Positions 1 to 10,021 of a DNA stretch of 64,000 nucleotides are shown one piece after another. A program made the position numbers and the translations under genes. The stretch is from contig JAAALK010000081.1 in assembly GCA_019279435.1 (NCBI GenBank), forward strand, positions 31,753,001 to 31,817,000. The letters run 5' to 3'. How positions within the stretch are numbered: the first letter of the stretch is position 1; each line of letters begins with the position of its first letter. The notes below the pieces were generated by a model that worked only from the letters and a program-made list of their open reading frames with translations, was not told where the DNA came from and made no database searches. Origin of the DNA: Zizania palustris (taxonomy: Eukaryota > Streptophyta > Magnoliopsida > Poales > Poaceae).

Positions 1-1238
1 GAATGCTTCATGCGGAGGCCTTGGACGAAGGAGGGACTTCGAAGGGTAGTACTCCGAAGGTGGGGCTCCGGAGTGAGGTTGACTTGAGGTGCTTCGGCCA
101 TGCATGGCTTCGGTACACGGACGGACGGTGTTCGAGCTCGGAGTAGCTGCGAAGCCGTGGTGATCCACTCCGGAGGTGGTGGTGCGAAGGCCCAAGGGCT
201 TTGACGGCTTCGGCTCAAAACCGTCACTGTATCGAAGGAATTCTTCGGCGGAGCGAAGGCCTTCAGGCTGCAGGCTTCTCGCCGAAGCTACCGCACCTTC
301 GGGTGCGAAGGGAGGTTCCAGAAGTCAACTCTGTAAAGGCTGACACTGTCTGTTCTGAAAAAAGGCTGACACTGTCCCCTCTGCAGCTGACAGAGAAGCC
401 TCCAAAATAAAGGTGGACTACCTTTTGTACCCCTTAGTTCTGTAGAGACAAATCTGTTGTAAACCCTAGGGGTAAAGTAGTCACTTCCTTAGGATGAAGC
501 CGTGGGCTATAAATATGGGGGCTCGGTAGGTAACATTCAACACTTTGAGCATTTACTGTTGAGCTCCTGTAGCCATACACTTCAATTGAATACATCCTGA
601 GAGTTCATTTTTCTGTGTTCCTTGTTCAAGCGGCGAAGCCCTGGTTCTTGTGCTTTTGCTTGAGCTCGCGTTGCATACCTCGCTAGTCTTTAGTTCACCG
701 AAGCCTGTCTTGGCGAAGGGTGTTTATCTCGCGAAGTGTGTTTTTCAGTGTGCTGTCGCTCTGTGTGACACGAGGCAAGACCTCGCTGCTTACTAGCGAA
801 GCCCTGATTTTTCCCGTAGTGCTTCTTGTGTCGAAGCCCTTTGCATAGTCCGTTTTGTGTGCGTGTAGACCTTCGCGTACGAAGCCCAGCACCAGTTGCT
901 GTCGCTAAGTACTTGGTCGAAGTCCTCAGAGGGCTGTCCACTCTTGCGAAGGGTGAAGTGCGAAGCCTGCTCGAAGCACCTCGTGTGCGGAGCCTGCACT
1001 GACTTAGCAGAGTAGATTTTCGAAGGGAGTTAGTGGAGCGAAGTCTTCTTGGCTTCGAACTTTTGCTCCTGCGAAGCCTGTGTTCGGAGCTGTCGAAGTA
1101 CCTCCGAACCAGACCTTCGAAGGTAGTGTTCGAAGCCTGTTCCGCAGAAGACAGAACAGAACCGAAGGCTAAGTTTTTAGCCTGAAATTTTAAAAGCTCC
1201 CATTCACCCCCCCTCTGGTCGCCGTTTCCGGTCCAACA
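1..1238 (+). repeat. 5' LTR of element 1, partial
   Basis: This is the right-hand 1238 bp of the 5' LTR, matching 8783-10021 of the 3' LTR. It ends in CCAACA directly before the primer binding site. The promoter TATA box CTATAAATAT lies at about 508-517. The LTR is rich in the palindromic word TTCGAA and in CTTCG/CGAAG. Small open frames in it are compositional and are not called. Confidence 0.93.
508..517 (+). promoter_or_regulatory. LTR TATA box (element 1, 5' LTR)
   Basis: CTATAAATAT sits in the middle of the LTR, where the U3/R border is expected. The same word is at about 9290 in the 3' LTR and, for element 2, at about 36773 and 45632. Transcription probably starts some 30 bp downstream (inferred). 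Confidence 0.7.
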
Positions 1239-1240
1239 AT

Positions 1241-1252
1241 TGGTATCAGAGC
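1241..1252 (+). other. Primer binding site (tRNA-Met initiator)
   Basis: TGGTATCAGAGC begins two bases after the LTR end. It complements the 3' end of plant initiator methionine tRNA, the usual primer for Copia minus-strand synthesis. Confidence 0.9.
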
Positions 1253-1303
1253 AAGGTTAAGATCACCAGTTGACCTTAACCGGTTTTGTGATCTGTTGGC
1301 GAC

Positions 1304-3766
1304 ATGGATAGAGGCAGTAAAATTCCTCTGTTCGATGGGACAGATTTTGCGTACTGGAAGGTGCGCATGGAGGCTTACTTGTTAAGCCAAGGAAATGCAA
1401 TTTGGGAGATTGTGGACTCACAATACTCCATCCCTGATACCCGCACCACTCAAACCGAAAAAGATCAGTACATTGCCAACTCGAAGGCAAGGAACATATT
1501 GTTCATTGGTTTGAGTCGGAGTGAGTTTGATAGGGTGCAGCACCTTAGGACTGCTAGGGAAATTTGGACAACACTCACTGTTTTTCATGAGGGCTCTGCT
1601 CAGATTAAGGCCAGGCGCCAAAGCACCTACAATCAACAGTATCAGCTGTTTGTGCAGGCACCTGGTGAATCTGTAGATGCCATGTTTTCTCGTTTTGACG
1701 CGATAGTGAGTAACTTGCGATCCAACGGGACGCTTGCTTACAGTGATCACGATAGGGCTATCAAGCTTCTCTATGCTCTTGACCGTAGCATATGGGAGGT
1801 GAAGATATCCAGCATTGAGGAGTCCACAGGCTATGACACTCTAACCTGTGATGAACTCTTTAGCAAGCTGAAGTCCACAGAGATTGCCAAGGCATCTCTT
1901 GCAGTGCACAGAAGCTCTTTGCCACAGCCATTGGCATTGGTTTCTAGCACTAGCCGTGGCACCACTGCAGAACCAAGCACATCAGGCACTTGTGTTCTTG
2001 CAGATGGTTTTGCTTTGTCCTCCCTGGTCTCCGTCACAAAGGAGCAGGTGGACACTCTAGCTGATGATGAGCTTGCTCTCATTGCCCGGAGGTTCACCCG
2101 CTTTCATCATGAGAGACGGGATCAGCGGAGAAGTGGTTTTAGTGGCTGCTATGAATGTGGCGACACCTCTCACATCAAGGCCAACTGCCCCAAAATCAAG
2201 AAGAGAGAAGAGAGTGACCGCCCCAAATTCCACAAAAAGGAGAGGAAGCCCTTTGTGAAGGGCAAGCACGGCAAGATGGCTAAGAAAGTAGCCAAGGCCG
2301 CTTCCAGAGCTTTTGTTGCTGCTCTCAGTGACATCGACACCTCCTCAACTGAGGAGTCGAGCTCTGAGGAGGAGGAGTCCCCAAGGAAGGAGGACAAGAA
2401 GGACAAGAAGGGATGTGACTTCACCGGCCTTTGCTTCATGGCCGACAGCGATCACAGCGGCGATGAGCTTGACTCATCTGAGGTAAACCTATCATCTGAC
2501 CAGCTTCTAATTAAACTAGATGAGCTGAATGAAGTAGTGCTAGGTCAGGATAGATTACTTGTGCAAGCCGCTAGAGAAAGAAAAGACCTTAGACTTAGGC
2601 TAGAATCTGTATCTACTGAATATGCCATGCTTAAGTCTAAATTCAATGATGCTGAATGTGAATCATGTACTGTTGTCATGAGTGAGCTTGCTCAGTTGCA
2701 TTCTGTACATGCTCAAACTCTTTCTGAGCTTGAGACTGCACAGAAGCAGCTTTTGGAGGTGGATTCTAGACCTCATGAAATTATTGATTGCATGAACTGC
2801 TCTTTATTACGCGATAGCATTAATTTACGTGATAAGCATGTTCGTGATTTAGAGGCTAGATTGGAGAGGGCCGGTAGTTCTAAGGATGTGCAACCTGTTT
2901 GTGACACTTGCATCACCCTTAAGGACCAGCTAGGCACTGTCAGAGAGCGGGCTGAGAACCTCATGTCCGAAAATGAATACCTTCTTTCTGTGGTGAACAA
3001 ATGCACTGAGGGGAAGGGTAGGATGGATTTGCTCTTGGCCAAGACCAAGATGTGTGCTGACAGAGCCGGGGTAGCTCTAGGTTTGGGTTTTGAGAGGATA
3101 GCTTCAGACAGTAAGACCAAAACTGTTTTTACCTCTCCCACCACCCTAGAGAAAGAGAGAACTCTGTTGGACACCCCATCAACCAAAAAGCCTACCCATC
3201 CACCAAAGAAAACCACTCCTCCTACCAAGAAAAATCCTCCCAAGAAAACCACTCAAAAGAAACCCAAGGAGCCTGTGAGAGTTGCTCCTATGACCCATGA
3301 GAGTGCCCCCAGGAGAGTGTTTCATTGTTCTTATTGTCAGCGGGCGGGTCATTTGATTGGTTTCTGTTTCCGTCGCATCAAGGATGAGCGACGTGCTCAG
3401 GCGATGAGCTATCAGGACATGCATTACCCATCTTTAGGTATGCATGAGTCTGAGTTTTACTCTCGTCCTGTTTTCGAGGCTCCTCGTGCTTCTCGGAGAG
3501 GTTTTGCTCCTCGAGGTGTTCACCATGTTCCATATGGTGGTAGACCTCGGGTTAGCAGATTTGTACCTCGTCAGAGTAGGAGACCTCGACATGTTGTTCT
3601 TTCACAGCATGTAGGTAGACCTCGCACTTTGCATCATTCTGATTATTATGTGCGTAGACCGTCTGCTTTTACTGTGCCTACTACTCGTGTCACTCAGTGC
3701 TGGATGCCTCGTCATTATTTTACTCACCCCAGCACTGAGCGAGCGAGACGTTTTCATCATGTGTAG
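1304..3766 (+). CDS. gag: Gag polyprotein of element 1 (820 aa)
   Basis: Structural capsid/nucleocapsid protein of the retrotransposon, forming the cytoplasmic virus-like particle that packages element RNA. The N-terminus (LFDGTDFAYWKVRMEAYL) is typical of the Copia gag (UBN2) fold. A CCHC zinc knuckle, CYECGDTSHIKANC, begins at about residue 282 and a second, CSYCQRAGHLIGFC, at about residue 675. Between them lie an acidic serine/glutamate stretch, a long Leu/Glu/Lys-rich segment likely to form coiled coil, and a Lys/Pro-rich basic tract. The C-terminus is Arg/His-rich. At 820 aa it is far larger than ordinary Copia Gag, as expected for SIRE. The frame ends at UAG (3764-3766), and pol continues in the same frame, so a Gag-Pol fusion by stop-codon readthrough is likely. 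Confidence 0.9.
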   Translation: MDRGSKIPLFDGTDFAYWKVRMEAYLLSQGNAIWEIVDSQYSIPDTRTTQTEKDQYIANSKARNILFIGLSRSEFDRVQHLRTAREIWTTLTVFHEGSAQIKARRQSTYNQQYQLFVQAPGESVDAMFSRFDAIVSNLRSNGTLAYSDHDRAIKLLYALDRSIWEVKISSIEESTGYDTLTCDELFSKLKSTEIAKASLAVHRSSLPQPLALVSSTSRGTTAEPSTSGTCVLADGFALSSLVSVTKEQVDTLADDELALIARRFTRFHHERRDQRRSGFSGCYECGDTSHIKANCPKIKKREESDRPKFHKKERKPFVKGKHGKMAKKVAKAASRAFVAALSDIDTSSTEESSSEEEESPRKEDKKDKKGCDFTGLCFMADSDHSGDELDSSEVNLSSDQLLIKLDELNEVVLGQDRLLVQAARERKDLRLRLESVSTEYAMLKSKFNDAECESCTVVMSELAQLHSVHAQTLSELETAQKQLLEVDSRPHEIIDCMNCSLLRDSINLRDKHVRDLEARLERAGSSKDVQPVCDTCITLKDQLGTVRERAENLMSENEYLLSVVNKCTEGKGRMDLLLAKTKMCADRAGVALGLGFERIASDSKTKTVFTSPTTLEKERTLLDTPSTKKPTHPPKKTTPPTKKNPPKKTTQKKPKEPVRVAPMTHESAPRRVFHCSYCQRAGHLIGFCFRRIKDERRAQAMSYQDMHYPSLGMHESEFYSRPVFEAPRASRRGFAPRGVHHVPYGGRPRVSRFVPRQSRRPRHVVLSQHVGRPRTLHHSDYYVRRPSAFTVPTTRVTQCWMPRHYFTHPSTERARRFHHV

Positions 3767-6700
3767 GCGACAGGTCGAGGCTTGGAGGGCACGTGGATAA
3801 TGGACTCCGGTTGTTCGCGCCACATGACCGGAGATGCAAATTGGTTCTCCAGCCTCACCACAACCAAGCAAAGGGAACATATCACCTTCGGAAACAATCG
3901 AAGGAGTAGAGTGAAAGGTAAAGGTGTGGTAAGAATTAATTCAAACTTCACTCTCAAAGATGTTGCTTTGGTTGAAAACCTGGGATACAATTTGCTGTCT
4001 GTATCTCAGTTGCTTGATGAGGGCTTCGAAGTGCGATTTCATCGCGATACTTCGCAAGTACTCAATTCTGATGGCATTGTGGTGTGTAAGATCTTTAGGG
4101 TTGGGAGAGTTTTTGGAGCTGATTTTTCAGAGTCGTCTGGTTCTTCTCATTGTCTTGTTGCACATTCGACTTTTGAGCTTTGGAAGTGGCATAGGAGACT
4201 AGGGCATATGAGCTTTGAGTTGCTCGCTCGTCTGAGCGCCCTAGGCCTGATCCGAGGATTGCCCAAGCTCAAGTTTGAGAAGAATTTAGTTTGCGCTCCT
4301 TGTCGACATGGAAAAATGATTGCCGCTTCGCATTCGCCAGTCACCACAGTGATGACTGAACAGCCCGGAGAACTTCTCCATATGGACACTGTAGGTCCTT
4401 CTCGGGTTAGTTCTTTAGGCGGCAAGTGGTATGTACTTGTTATTGTCGACGATTTCTCTCGCTACTCTTGGGTCTTCTTTCTTGCCAGCAAGGATGAAGT
4501 GTTTTCACACTTTCGGAGCTTGGCTTTGAGACTTTTCACTGAACTCCCTGGTGCATTAAAATTCATTCGAAGCGATAATGGCACCGAGTTCAAAAATAGT
4601 CTCTTTGTTGACTTTTGCATGGAGCATGGCATAGAACATCAATTCTCTGCTCCGCGGGTTCCTCAACAGAACGGTGTTGTTGAGAGGAAAAACCGCACTT
4701 TGGTTGAGATGGCTAGGACGATGCTTGATGAGCATAGGACTCCTAGAAAATTCTGGGCTGAGGCCATGAACACTGCATGTTACATCTCAAACCGAATTTT
4801 CTTGCGCTCAATTTTAAATTTGACATCTTATGAGCTGCGTTTTGGGAGACAGCCCAAGGTTACTCATCTTCGAGTTTTTGGCTGTCGCTGTTTCATCCTA
4901 AAACGTGGAAATTTGGATAAATTTGAGTCGCGTTCTTCTGACGGGATCTTTTTGGGTTATACTACTCATGGTCATTCTTATCGTGTTTATAACTTGGAAA
5001 CTAACACTGTCATCGAGTCATGTGATGTGACTTTTGATGAATCAACCCCCTCTGTTAGTTCTGCTTTTGAACAGGCAAATGAACACGACATGGAACAGAC
5101 CTTATTCGAAGACGAAGATCCCGGAGAATTCGAGGATGATCCCCTACTACCCTCGACATCAACCCCCGAAGCAGACCCCGCTTCAACTACTTCGGCACGA
5201 GGTCCCGAAGCGACTACCTCAACATCGGTCATCTTGGACCACTCCAACGCACAAGTTGAGGGGGAGACTGCATCCCGCCGCGAGGCTCCACATCATGTCC
5301 AAAGGATGCACCCTCCCGAGCAGATCATTGGTGAGCTTGATCAAAGGGTAACTCGTTCTCATGCCCATTTCACTAATGCTGCTTTTGTTGCTTCTTTCGA
5401 GCCCTTAGATGTTAGTCATGCACTTTCTGATTCTAGTTGGATCAATGCCATGCATGAAGAGCTTGAGAATTTTGAAAGAAACCAAGTCTGGACGTTAGTT
5501 GATCCTCCACCTAATGTTCATTTCATTGGAACAAAATGGATTTTCAAAAATAAACAAGGGGAGGATGGAACAATTGTTAGAAATAAGGCTAGACTTGTAG
5601 CTCAGGGCTTTTCTCAACTAGAAGGGATTGATTTTACTGAAACTTTTGCACCTGTTGCTCGCCTTGAGGCCATTAGGATTTTGCTTGCCTTTGCGACATC
5701 CCGGGGATTCAAACTCTATCAAATGGATGTCAAAAGTGCTTTTCTTAATGGCTTCATAGGTGAAGATGTTTATGTAAAACAACCCCCTGGTTTTGAAAAC
5801 CCCAAGTACCCACATAAAGTCCTTAAACTTCATAAGGCTCTTTATGGACTCAAGCAGGCCCCTCGGGCTTGGTATGATAGACTTAAGTCTTTTCTGCTTG
5901 AGCGAGGGTATTTGATGGGCTCTGTTGACAAAACTTTGTTTACTCTCAAGCATGGCAAAGATTTCCTCCTAGTGCAGATTTATGTGGATGATATCATCTT
6001 TGGTGGCTCTTCTCATGCTTTGGTTGCCGAGTTTGCAGATACCATGAGCAGGGAGTTTGAAATGTCGATGATGGGTGAACTCACCTTTTTCCTTGGTTTG
6101 CAAATCAAGCAAAGCAAACAAGGTACCTTTGTCCACCAGACAAAGTACACCAAGGACCTGCTCAAGAAGTTTGACATGTCCGATGCGAAGCCCCTCGCCA
6201 CTCCAATGGCTACATCTGTAGCGTTGGACCCTGACGAAGATGGAGAAGCTGTAGATCAGAAGGAGTTCCGGAGCATGATCGGCTCCCTACTCTACTTGAC
6301 TGCCACGAGGCCGGACATACACTTCGCTGTGTGTCTGTGCGCTCGTTTTCAGGCTTCACCACGAGCTTCGCACCGCCAAGCGGTAAAGCGCATCCTAAGG
6401 TATCTCAAACACACCCTTGAATTTGGCATATGGTATTCATCGTCTTCATCTTTATGTCTTAGAGGCTATTCTGATGCGGATTTTGCTGGGTGTAGAATTG
6501 ATAGGAAGAGTACCTCTGGTACTTGTCATTTTCTGGGTACGTCTCTGGTTTGCTGGTCTTCCCGCAAACAGTCTAGTGTTGCACAATCAACGGCTGAGGC
6601 TGAATATGTTGCTGCAGCTAGCTGTTGCTCTCAGATTTTGTGGATGGTTTCCACTTTGCGGGATTTCGGGTTAGATTATAAAAGTGTTCCACTTTTCTGT

Positions 6701-6934
6701 GATAACACTAGTGCTATTTGTATTGCAAACAACCCGGTTCAGCACTCCAGAACCAAACACATTGATGTACGGTATCACTTTCTCAGAGATCACAATGAGA
6801 AGGGTGATATTGAACTTCAATATGTTGATACCCAACACCAGCTTGCCGACATTTTTACAAAACCCCTTGATGCATCTCGATTTGCTTACTTGCGTGGGGA
6901 ACTTGGTATTTGTCATCCCTACGGTATTTTGTGA
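3767..6934 (+). CDS. pol: Pol polyprotein of element 1 (PR-INT-RT-RH)
   Basis: Pol is open from the codon after the gag UAG to UGA at 6932-6934, about 1055 codons in the same frame as gag. There is no ATG near the start of the conserved region, so translation probably requires UAG readthrough. Domains in order: aspartic protease with MDSGCSRHMTG (Asp about codon 13 after the UAG); the integrase zinc-binding H-H-C-C region (RRLGHMS...CAPCRHGK); the integrase core with Asp in LLHMDTVGP, Asp in RSDNGTEF and Glu in QQNGVVERKNR; reverse transcriptase with MDVKSAFLNG and catalytic YVDD (about codon 739); and RNase H with GYSDADFAGC, STAEAEYVAA and a KHIDVRYHFLRDH end. All catalytic residues I looked for are present and there is no frameshift. 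Confidence 0.95.
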   Translation, partial: ATGRGLEGTWIMDSGCSRHMTGDANWFSSLTTTKQREHITFGNNRRSRVKGKGVVRINSNFTLKDVALVENLGYNLLSVSQLLDEGFEVRFHRDTSQVLNSDGIVVCKIFRVGRVFGADFSESSGSSHCLVAHSTFELWKWHRRLGHMSFELLARLSALGLIRGLPKLKFEKNLVCAPCRHGKMIAASHSPVTTVMTEQPGELLHMDTVGPSRVSSLGGKWYVLVIVDDFSRYSWVFFLASKDEVFSHFRSLALRLFTELPGALKFIRSDNGTEFKNSLFVDFCMEHGIEHQFSAPRVPQQNGVVERKNRTLVEMARTMLDEHRTPRKFWAEAMNTACYISNRIFLRSILNLTSYELRFGRQPKVTHLRVFGCRCFILKRGNLDKFESRSSDGIFLGYTTHGHSYRVYNLETNTVIESCDVTFDESTPSVSSAFEQANEHDMEQTLFEDEDPGEFEDDPLLPSTSTPEADPASTTSARGPEATTSTSVILDHSNAQVEGETASRREAPHHVQRMHPPEQIIGELDQRVTRSHAHFTNAAFVASFEPLDVSHALSDSSWINAMHEELENFERNQVWTLVDPPPNVHFIGTKWIFKNKQGEDGTIVRNKARLVAQGFSQLEGIDFTETFAPVARLEAIRILLAFATSRGFKLYQMDVKSAFLNGFIGEDVYVKQPPGFENPKYPHKVLKLHKALYGLKQAPRAWYDRLKSFLLERGYLMGSVDKTLFTLKHGKDFLLVQIYVDDIIFGGSSHALVAEFADTMSREFEMSMMGELTFFLGLQIKQSKQGTFVHQTKYTKDLLKKFDMSDAKPLATPMATSVALDPDEDGEAVDQKEFRSMIGSLLYLTATRPDIHFAVCLCARFQASPRASHRQAVKRILRYLKHTLEFGIWYSSSSSLCLRGYSDADFAGCRIDRKSTSGTCHFLGTSLVCWSSRKQSSVAQSTAEAEYVAAASCCSQILWMVSTLRDFGLDYKSVPLFCDNTSAICIANNPVQHSRTKHIDVRYHFLRDHNEKGDIELQYVDTQHQLADIFTKPLDASRFAYLRGELGICHPYGIL

Positions 6935-8063
6935 GGGGGAGCTGATTTTAATTGTCTTGCATATGCTCATTATGTGTGGAATTGCATTTACATCTTTTGC
7001 TATTATATGCCTGCTTTGAATTCAAAGAAATCATGTCAGCTCAGCTCTATGAAATATATCTGGAACATTGGTTGTGCATGCTGTTTTATTTTCTAAAATC
7101 AAAACTTGCTCACTGCTCAATCGTGTATCTAGCTTGTTTAGGCAGGACTGCTTTGAGCTATCTTTTATCTACTTGTCAGCAAGACACTGTTCTTTGGATG
7201 CTAAAAGTTGCAACTTGAAAAATGGTGTTCTTTTTCATGGATATTCATCAAAATAATTCATTCATCTGAAACAAAATCAAAAATCCATGATTTGGCCTGG
7301 TTTAAATGAAAAGATCCAGGAGGGTTTGTTTGTCGCACTACTCTATTCTAGACTGCTTACCATTGCACTTTGGTCTGAACTGGGATAGTGTAGTGTTTGC
7401 CAAAATCACCGCCTTAAGCTTCAAATGGCTTTCATGCCTAGGCTTGGCCTGATTGGAAAGTATAAGGTGGACAAACAAATAACCCCTGGCATTAAGAAAA
7501 GAACAACAAAATTGATCAATCATCAAGTTTGCTTTCAAAGCTCCTTTTTGGACAAGACTTGTCTGTCTAGGGTAGAAATTGTTAGCTTTGCGCAGTCCTT
7601 GCCCTCACATGTCTAGCTGTTATGATTAAGTGGTGATGCTTTTACTTCAAAATGACAAAATCACATGCCATCATCTTGTTTCACAGATTGTTAAATTGAG
7701 CTGAGCACATGATCATTGATGCTACTGTTGGCATATTTTTGCATTATATGTCTTTGCTCCTTGATGCTTGCATTGCCAAAGGAGGAGAGATTTGCTATGT
7801 TCTCTGCCGCAAGAAGGCATAATTTCGAAAAAGGGGAGAGATTTTTGACATAAAGGGGGAGAAAATTTGCAACTCAGGGGGAGTTCTTTACAAGGGGAGA
7901 TTTGCCAAAAGGGCTTTTACTCTTTTACAAGGGGGAGAAAAATTCTTTTATCAAGTGACATGCTTTGGCTCTTTTCTGAGTTTTTATGGTCACTTGTGTG
8001 CTGAATTTTTTAAATTTTCTTGAACTTGGATTTGGTTGTCAATGCACTCATCAAGGGGGAGAT
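6935..8063 (+). other. Non-coding tail between pol and 3' LTR with repeated G-rich tracts
   Basis: SIRE-lineage elements often carry an envelope-like ORF here, but I see no long open frame. G-rich purine runs resembling polypurine tracts recur: just after the pol stop (GAGGGGGAG, about 6933) and repeatedly at about 7787-7935. The genuine tract AAGGGGGAGAT at 8053-8063 abuts the LTR and would prime plus-strand DNA. The same organisation occurs in element 2. Confidence 0.75.
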
Positions 8064-10021
8064 TGAGAAACCAAGGGTGGTTTCGGTGTATGTGATGAGT
8101 GATTGACAGGATTATTTACCCTCTGTTCGAAGGGTACCTCCGGAGGGGCTTCGGAGGTGGTTCTCCGAAGGGTGTTCGGAGGCGTTTGTTTGCTGCAGCT
8201 GTGCAGCGGAGTGTGCTCGTCGGAGGGGTCCGACAGTACGCGATGACTGGGTTCGTACCGTAGGCTTCGGTACTTTGGGCGGTACACCGGAGTGTGTACC
8301 GAAGGTTGGTAACCCGGAGAGGTCTCCGGAGTACTGGATACACTTGTTTGCTTGTCGGTGGTGCGCAGGGACTTCGGAGGCGACGGACAGGGTTCGAGCC
8401 AGGTGAACCTGGGTCTAGCGGGAGGCTTGATGCCAGGGGAGCGGGGAGCTCCGTCACGGTGGCTGCGAAGGTGGTCCGGGCCGGTCCTCGGGTCGAGGCG
8501 TGCCAGGTGAAGGCAGAGAGTGCGGAGCGTGGCTCCGGCTGAAGGTACTCCGAGATAAAGTCCTCGGACAAGAGGCACTTCGAAGGTACTCCGAATGGAG
8601 TGACTTCGGAGTTGGTGGAACAAGTCCTCTGCGGAGGCAAGGGTTCGAAGTGTGCTCCGGAGGGAGACACTCGAAGGTTACCCGACGAAGGTCTCAGAAG
8701 TCGAGGCGCATCGAAGGCATGGTCCGGGTGAGGCTCGTCGAGGAGTGTGCTCAGGAAGAGGCACTGCGACGGAGTGCTCATGGAATGCTTCATGCGGAGG
8801 CCTTGGACGAAGGAGGGACTTCGAAGGGTAGTACTCCGAAGGTGGGGCTCCGGAGTGAGGTTGACTTGAGGTGCTTCGGCCATGCATGGCTTCGGTACAC
8901 GGACGGACGGTGTTCGAGCTCGGAGTAGCTGCGAAGCCGTGGTGATCCACTCCGGAGGTGGTGGTGCGAAGGCCCAAGGGCTTTGACGGCTTCGGCTCAA
9001 AACCGTCACTGTATCGAAGGAATTCTTCGGCGGAGCGAAGGCCTTCAGGCTGCAGGCTTCTCGCCGAAGCTACCGCACCTTCGGGTGCGAAGGGAGGTTC
9101 CAGAAGTCAACTCTGTAAAGGCTGACACTGTCTGTTCTGAAAAAAGGCTGACACTGTCCCCTCTGCAGCTGACAGAGAAGCCTCCAAAATAAAGGTGGAC
9201 TACCTTTTGTACCCCTTAGTTCTGTAGAGACAAATCTGTTGTAAACCCTAGGGGTAAAGTAGTCACTTCCTTAGGATGAAGCCGTGGGCTATAAATATGG
9301 GGGCTCGGTAGGTAACATTCAACACTTTGAGCATTTACTGTTGAGCTCCTGTAGCCATACACTTCAATTGAATACATCCTGAGAGTTCATTTTTCTGTGT
9401 TCCTTGTTCAAGCGGCGAAGCCCTAGTTCTTGTGCTTTTGCTTGAGCTCGCGTTGCATACCTCGCTAGTCTTTAGTTCACCGAAGCCTGTCTTGGCGAAG
9501 GGTGTTTATCTCGCGAAGTGTGTTTTTCAGTGTGCTGTCGCTCTGTGTGACACGAGGCAAGACCTCGCTGCTTACTAGCGAAGCCCTGATTTTTCCCGTA
9601 GTGCTTCTTGTGTCGAAGCCCTTTGCATAGTCCGTTTTGTGTGCGTGTAGACCTTCGCGTACGAAGCCCAGCACCAGTTGCTGTCGCTAAGTACTTGGTC
9701 GAAGTCCTCAGAGGGCTGTCCACTCTTGCGAAGGGTGAAGTGCGAAGCCTGCTCGAAGCACCTCGTGTGCGGAGCCTGCACTGACTTAGCAGAGTAGATT
9801 TTCGAAGGGAGTTAGTGGAGCGAAGTCTTCTTGGCTTCGAACTTTTGCTCCTGCGAAGCCTGTGTTCGGAGCTGTCGAAGTACCTCCGAACCAGACCTTC
9901 GAAGGTAGTGTTCGAAGCCTGTTCCGCAGAAGACAGAACAGAACCGAAGGCTAAGTTTTTAGCCTGAAATTTTAAAAGCTCCCATTCACCCCCCCCTCTG
10001 ATCGCCGTTTCCGGTCCAACA
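8064..10021 (+). repeat. 3' LTR of element 1 (1958 bp)
   Basis: It begins TGAGAAACCAAGG right after the polypurine tract and ends CCAACA, giving TG...CA termini. The TATA box is at about 9290. It lacks roughly 33 bp found in the element 2 LTRs near 36300, so the two elements belong to slightly different subfamilies. Confidence 0.93.

Larger units (their letters stand above)
1..10021 (+). mobile_element. SIRE-type Ty1/Copia LTR retrotransposon, element 1 (5' end outside window)
   Basis: The element consists of a partial 5' LTR (1-1238), primer binding site, gag, an in-frame UAG, pol, a 1.1-kb non-coding tail, a polypurine tract and a complete 3' LTR (8064-10021). Pol domains run protease, integrase, reverse transcriptase, RNase H, which is the Copia order. 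The oversized Gag and long LTRs fit the SIRE/Maximus lineage. The two LTRs align with a constant offset of 8782. I saw only about two substitutions plus one length change in a C run, so the insertion is recent. Both coding regions are open, so this copy may be autonomous. The target duplication cannot be checked because the 5' boundary is not in the window. The 3' flank begins at 10022. Confidence 0.93.

Noticed and set aside
1304..3766. Possible cellular zinc-finger gene
   Set aside because: The CCHC knuckles, UBN2-type N-terminus and position after a tRNA-Met primer site identify it as retrotransposon Gag.
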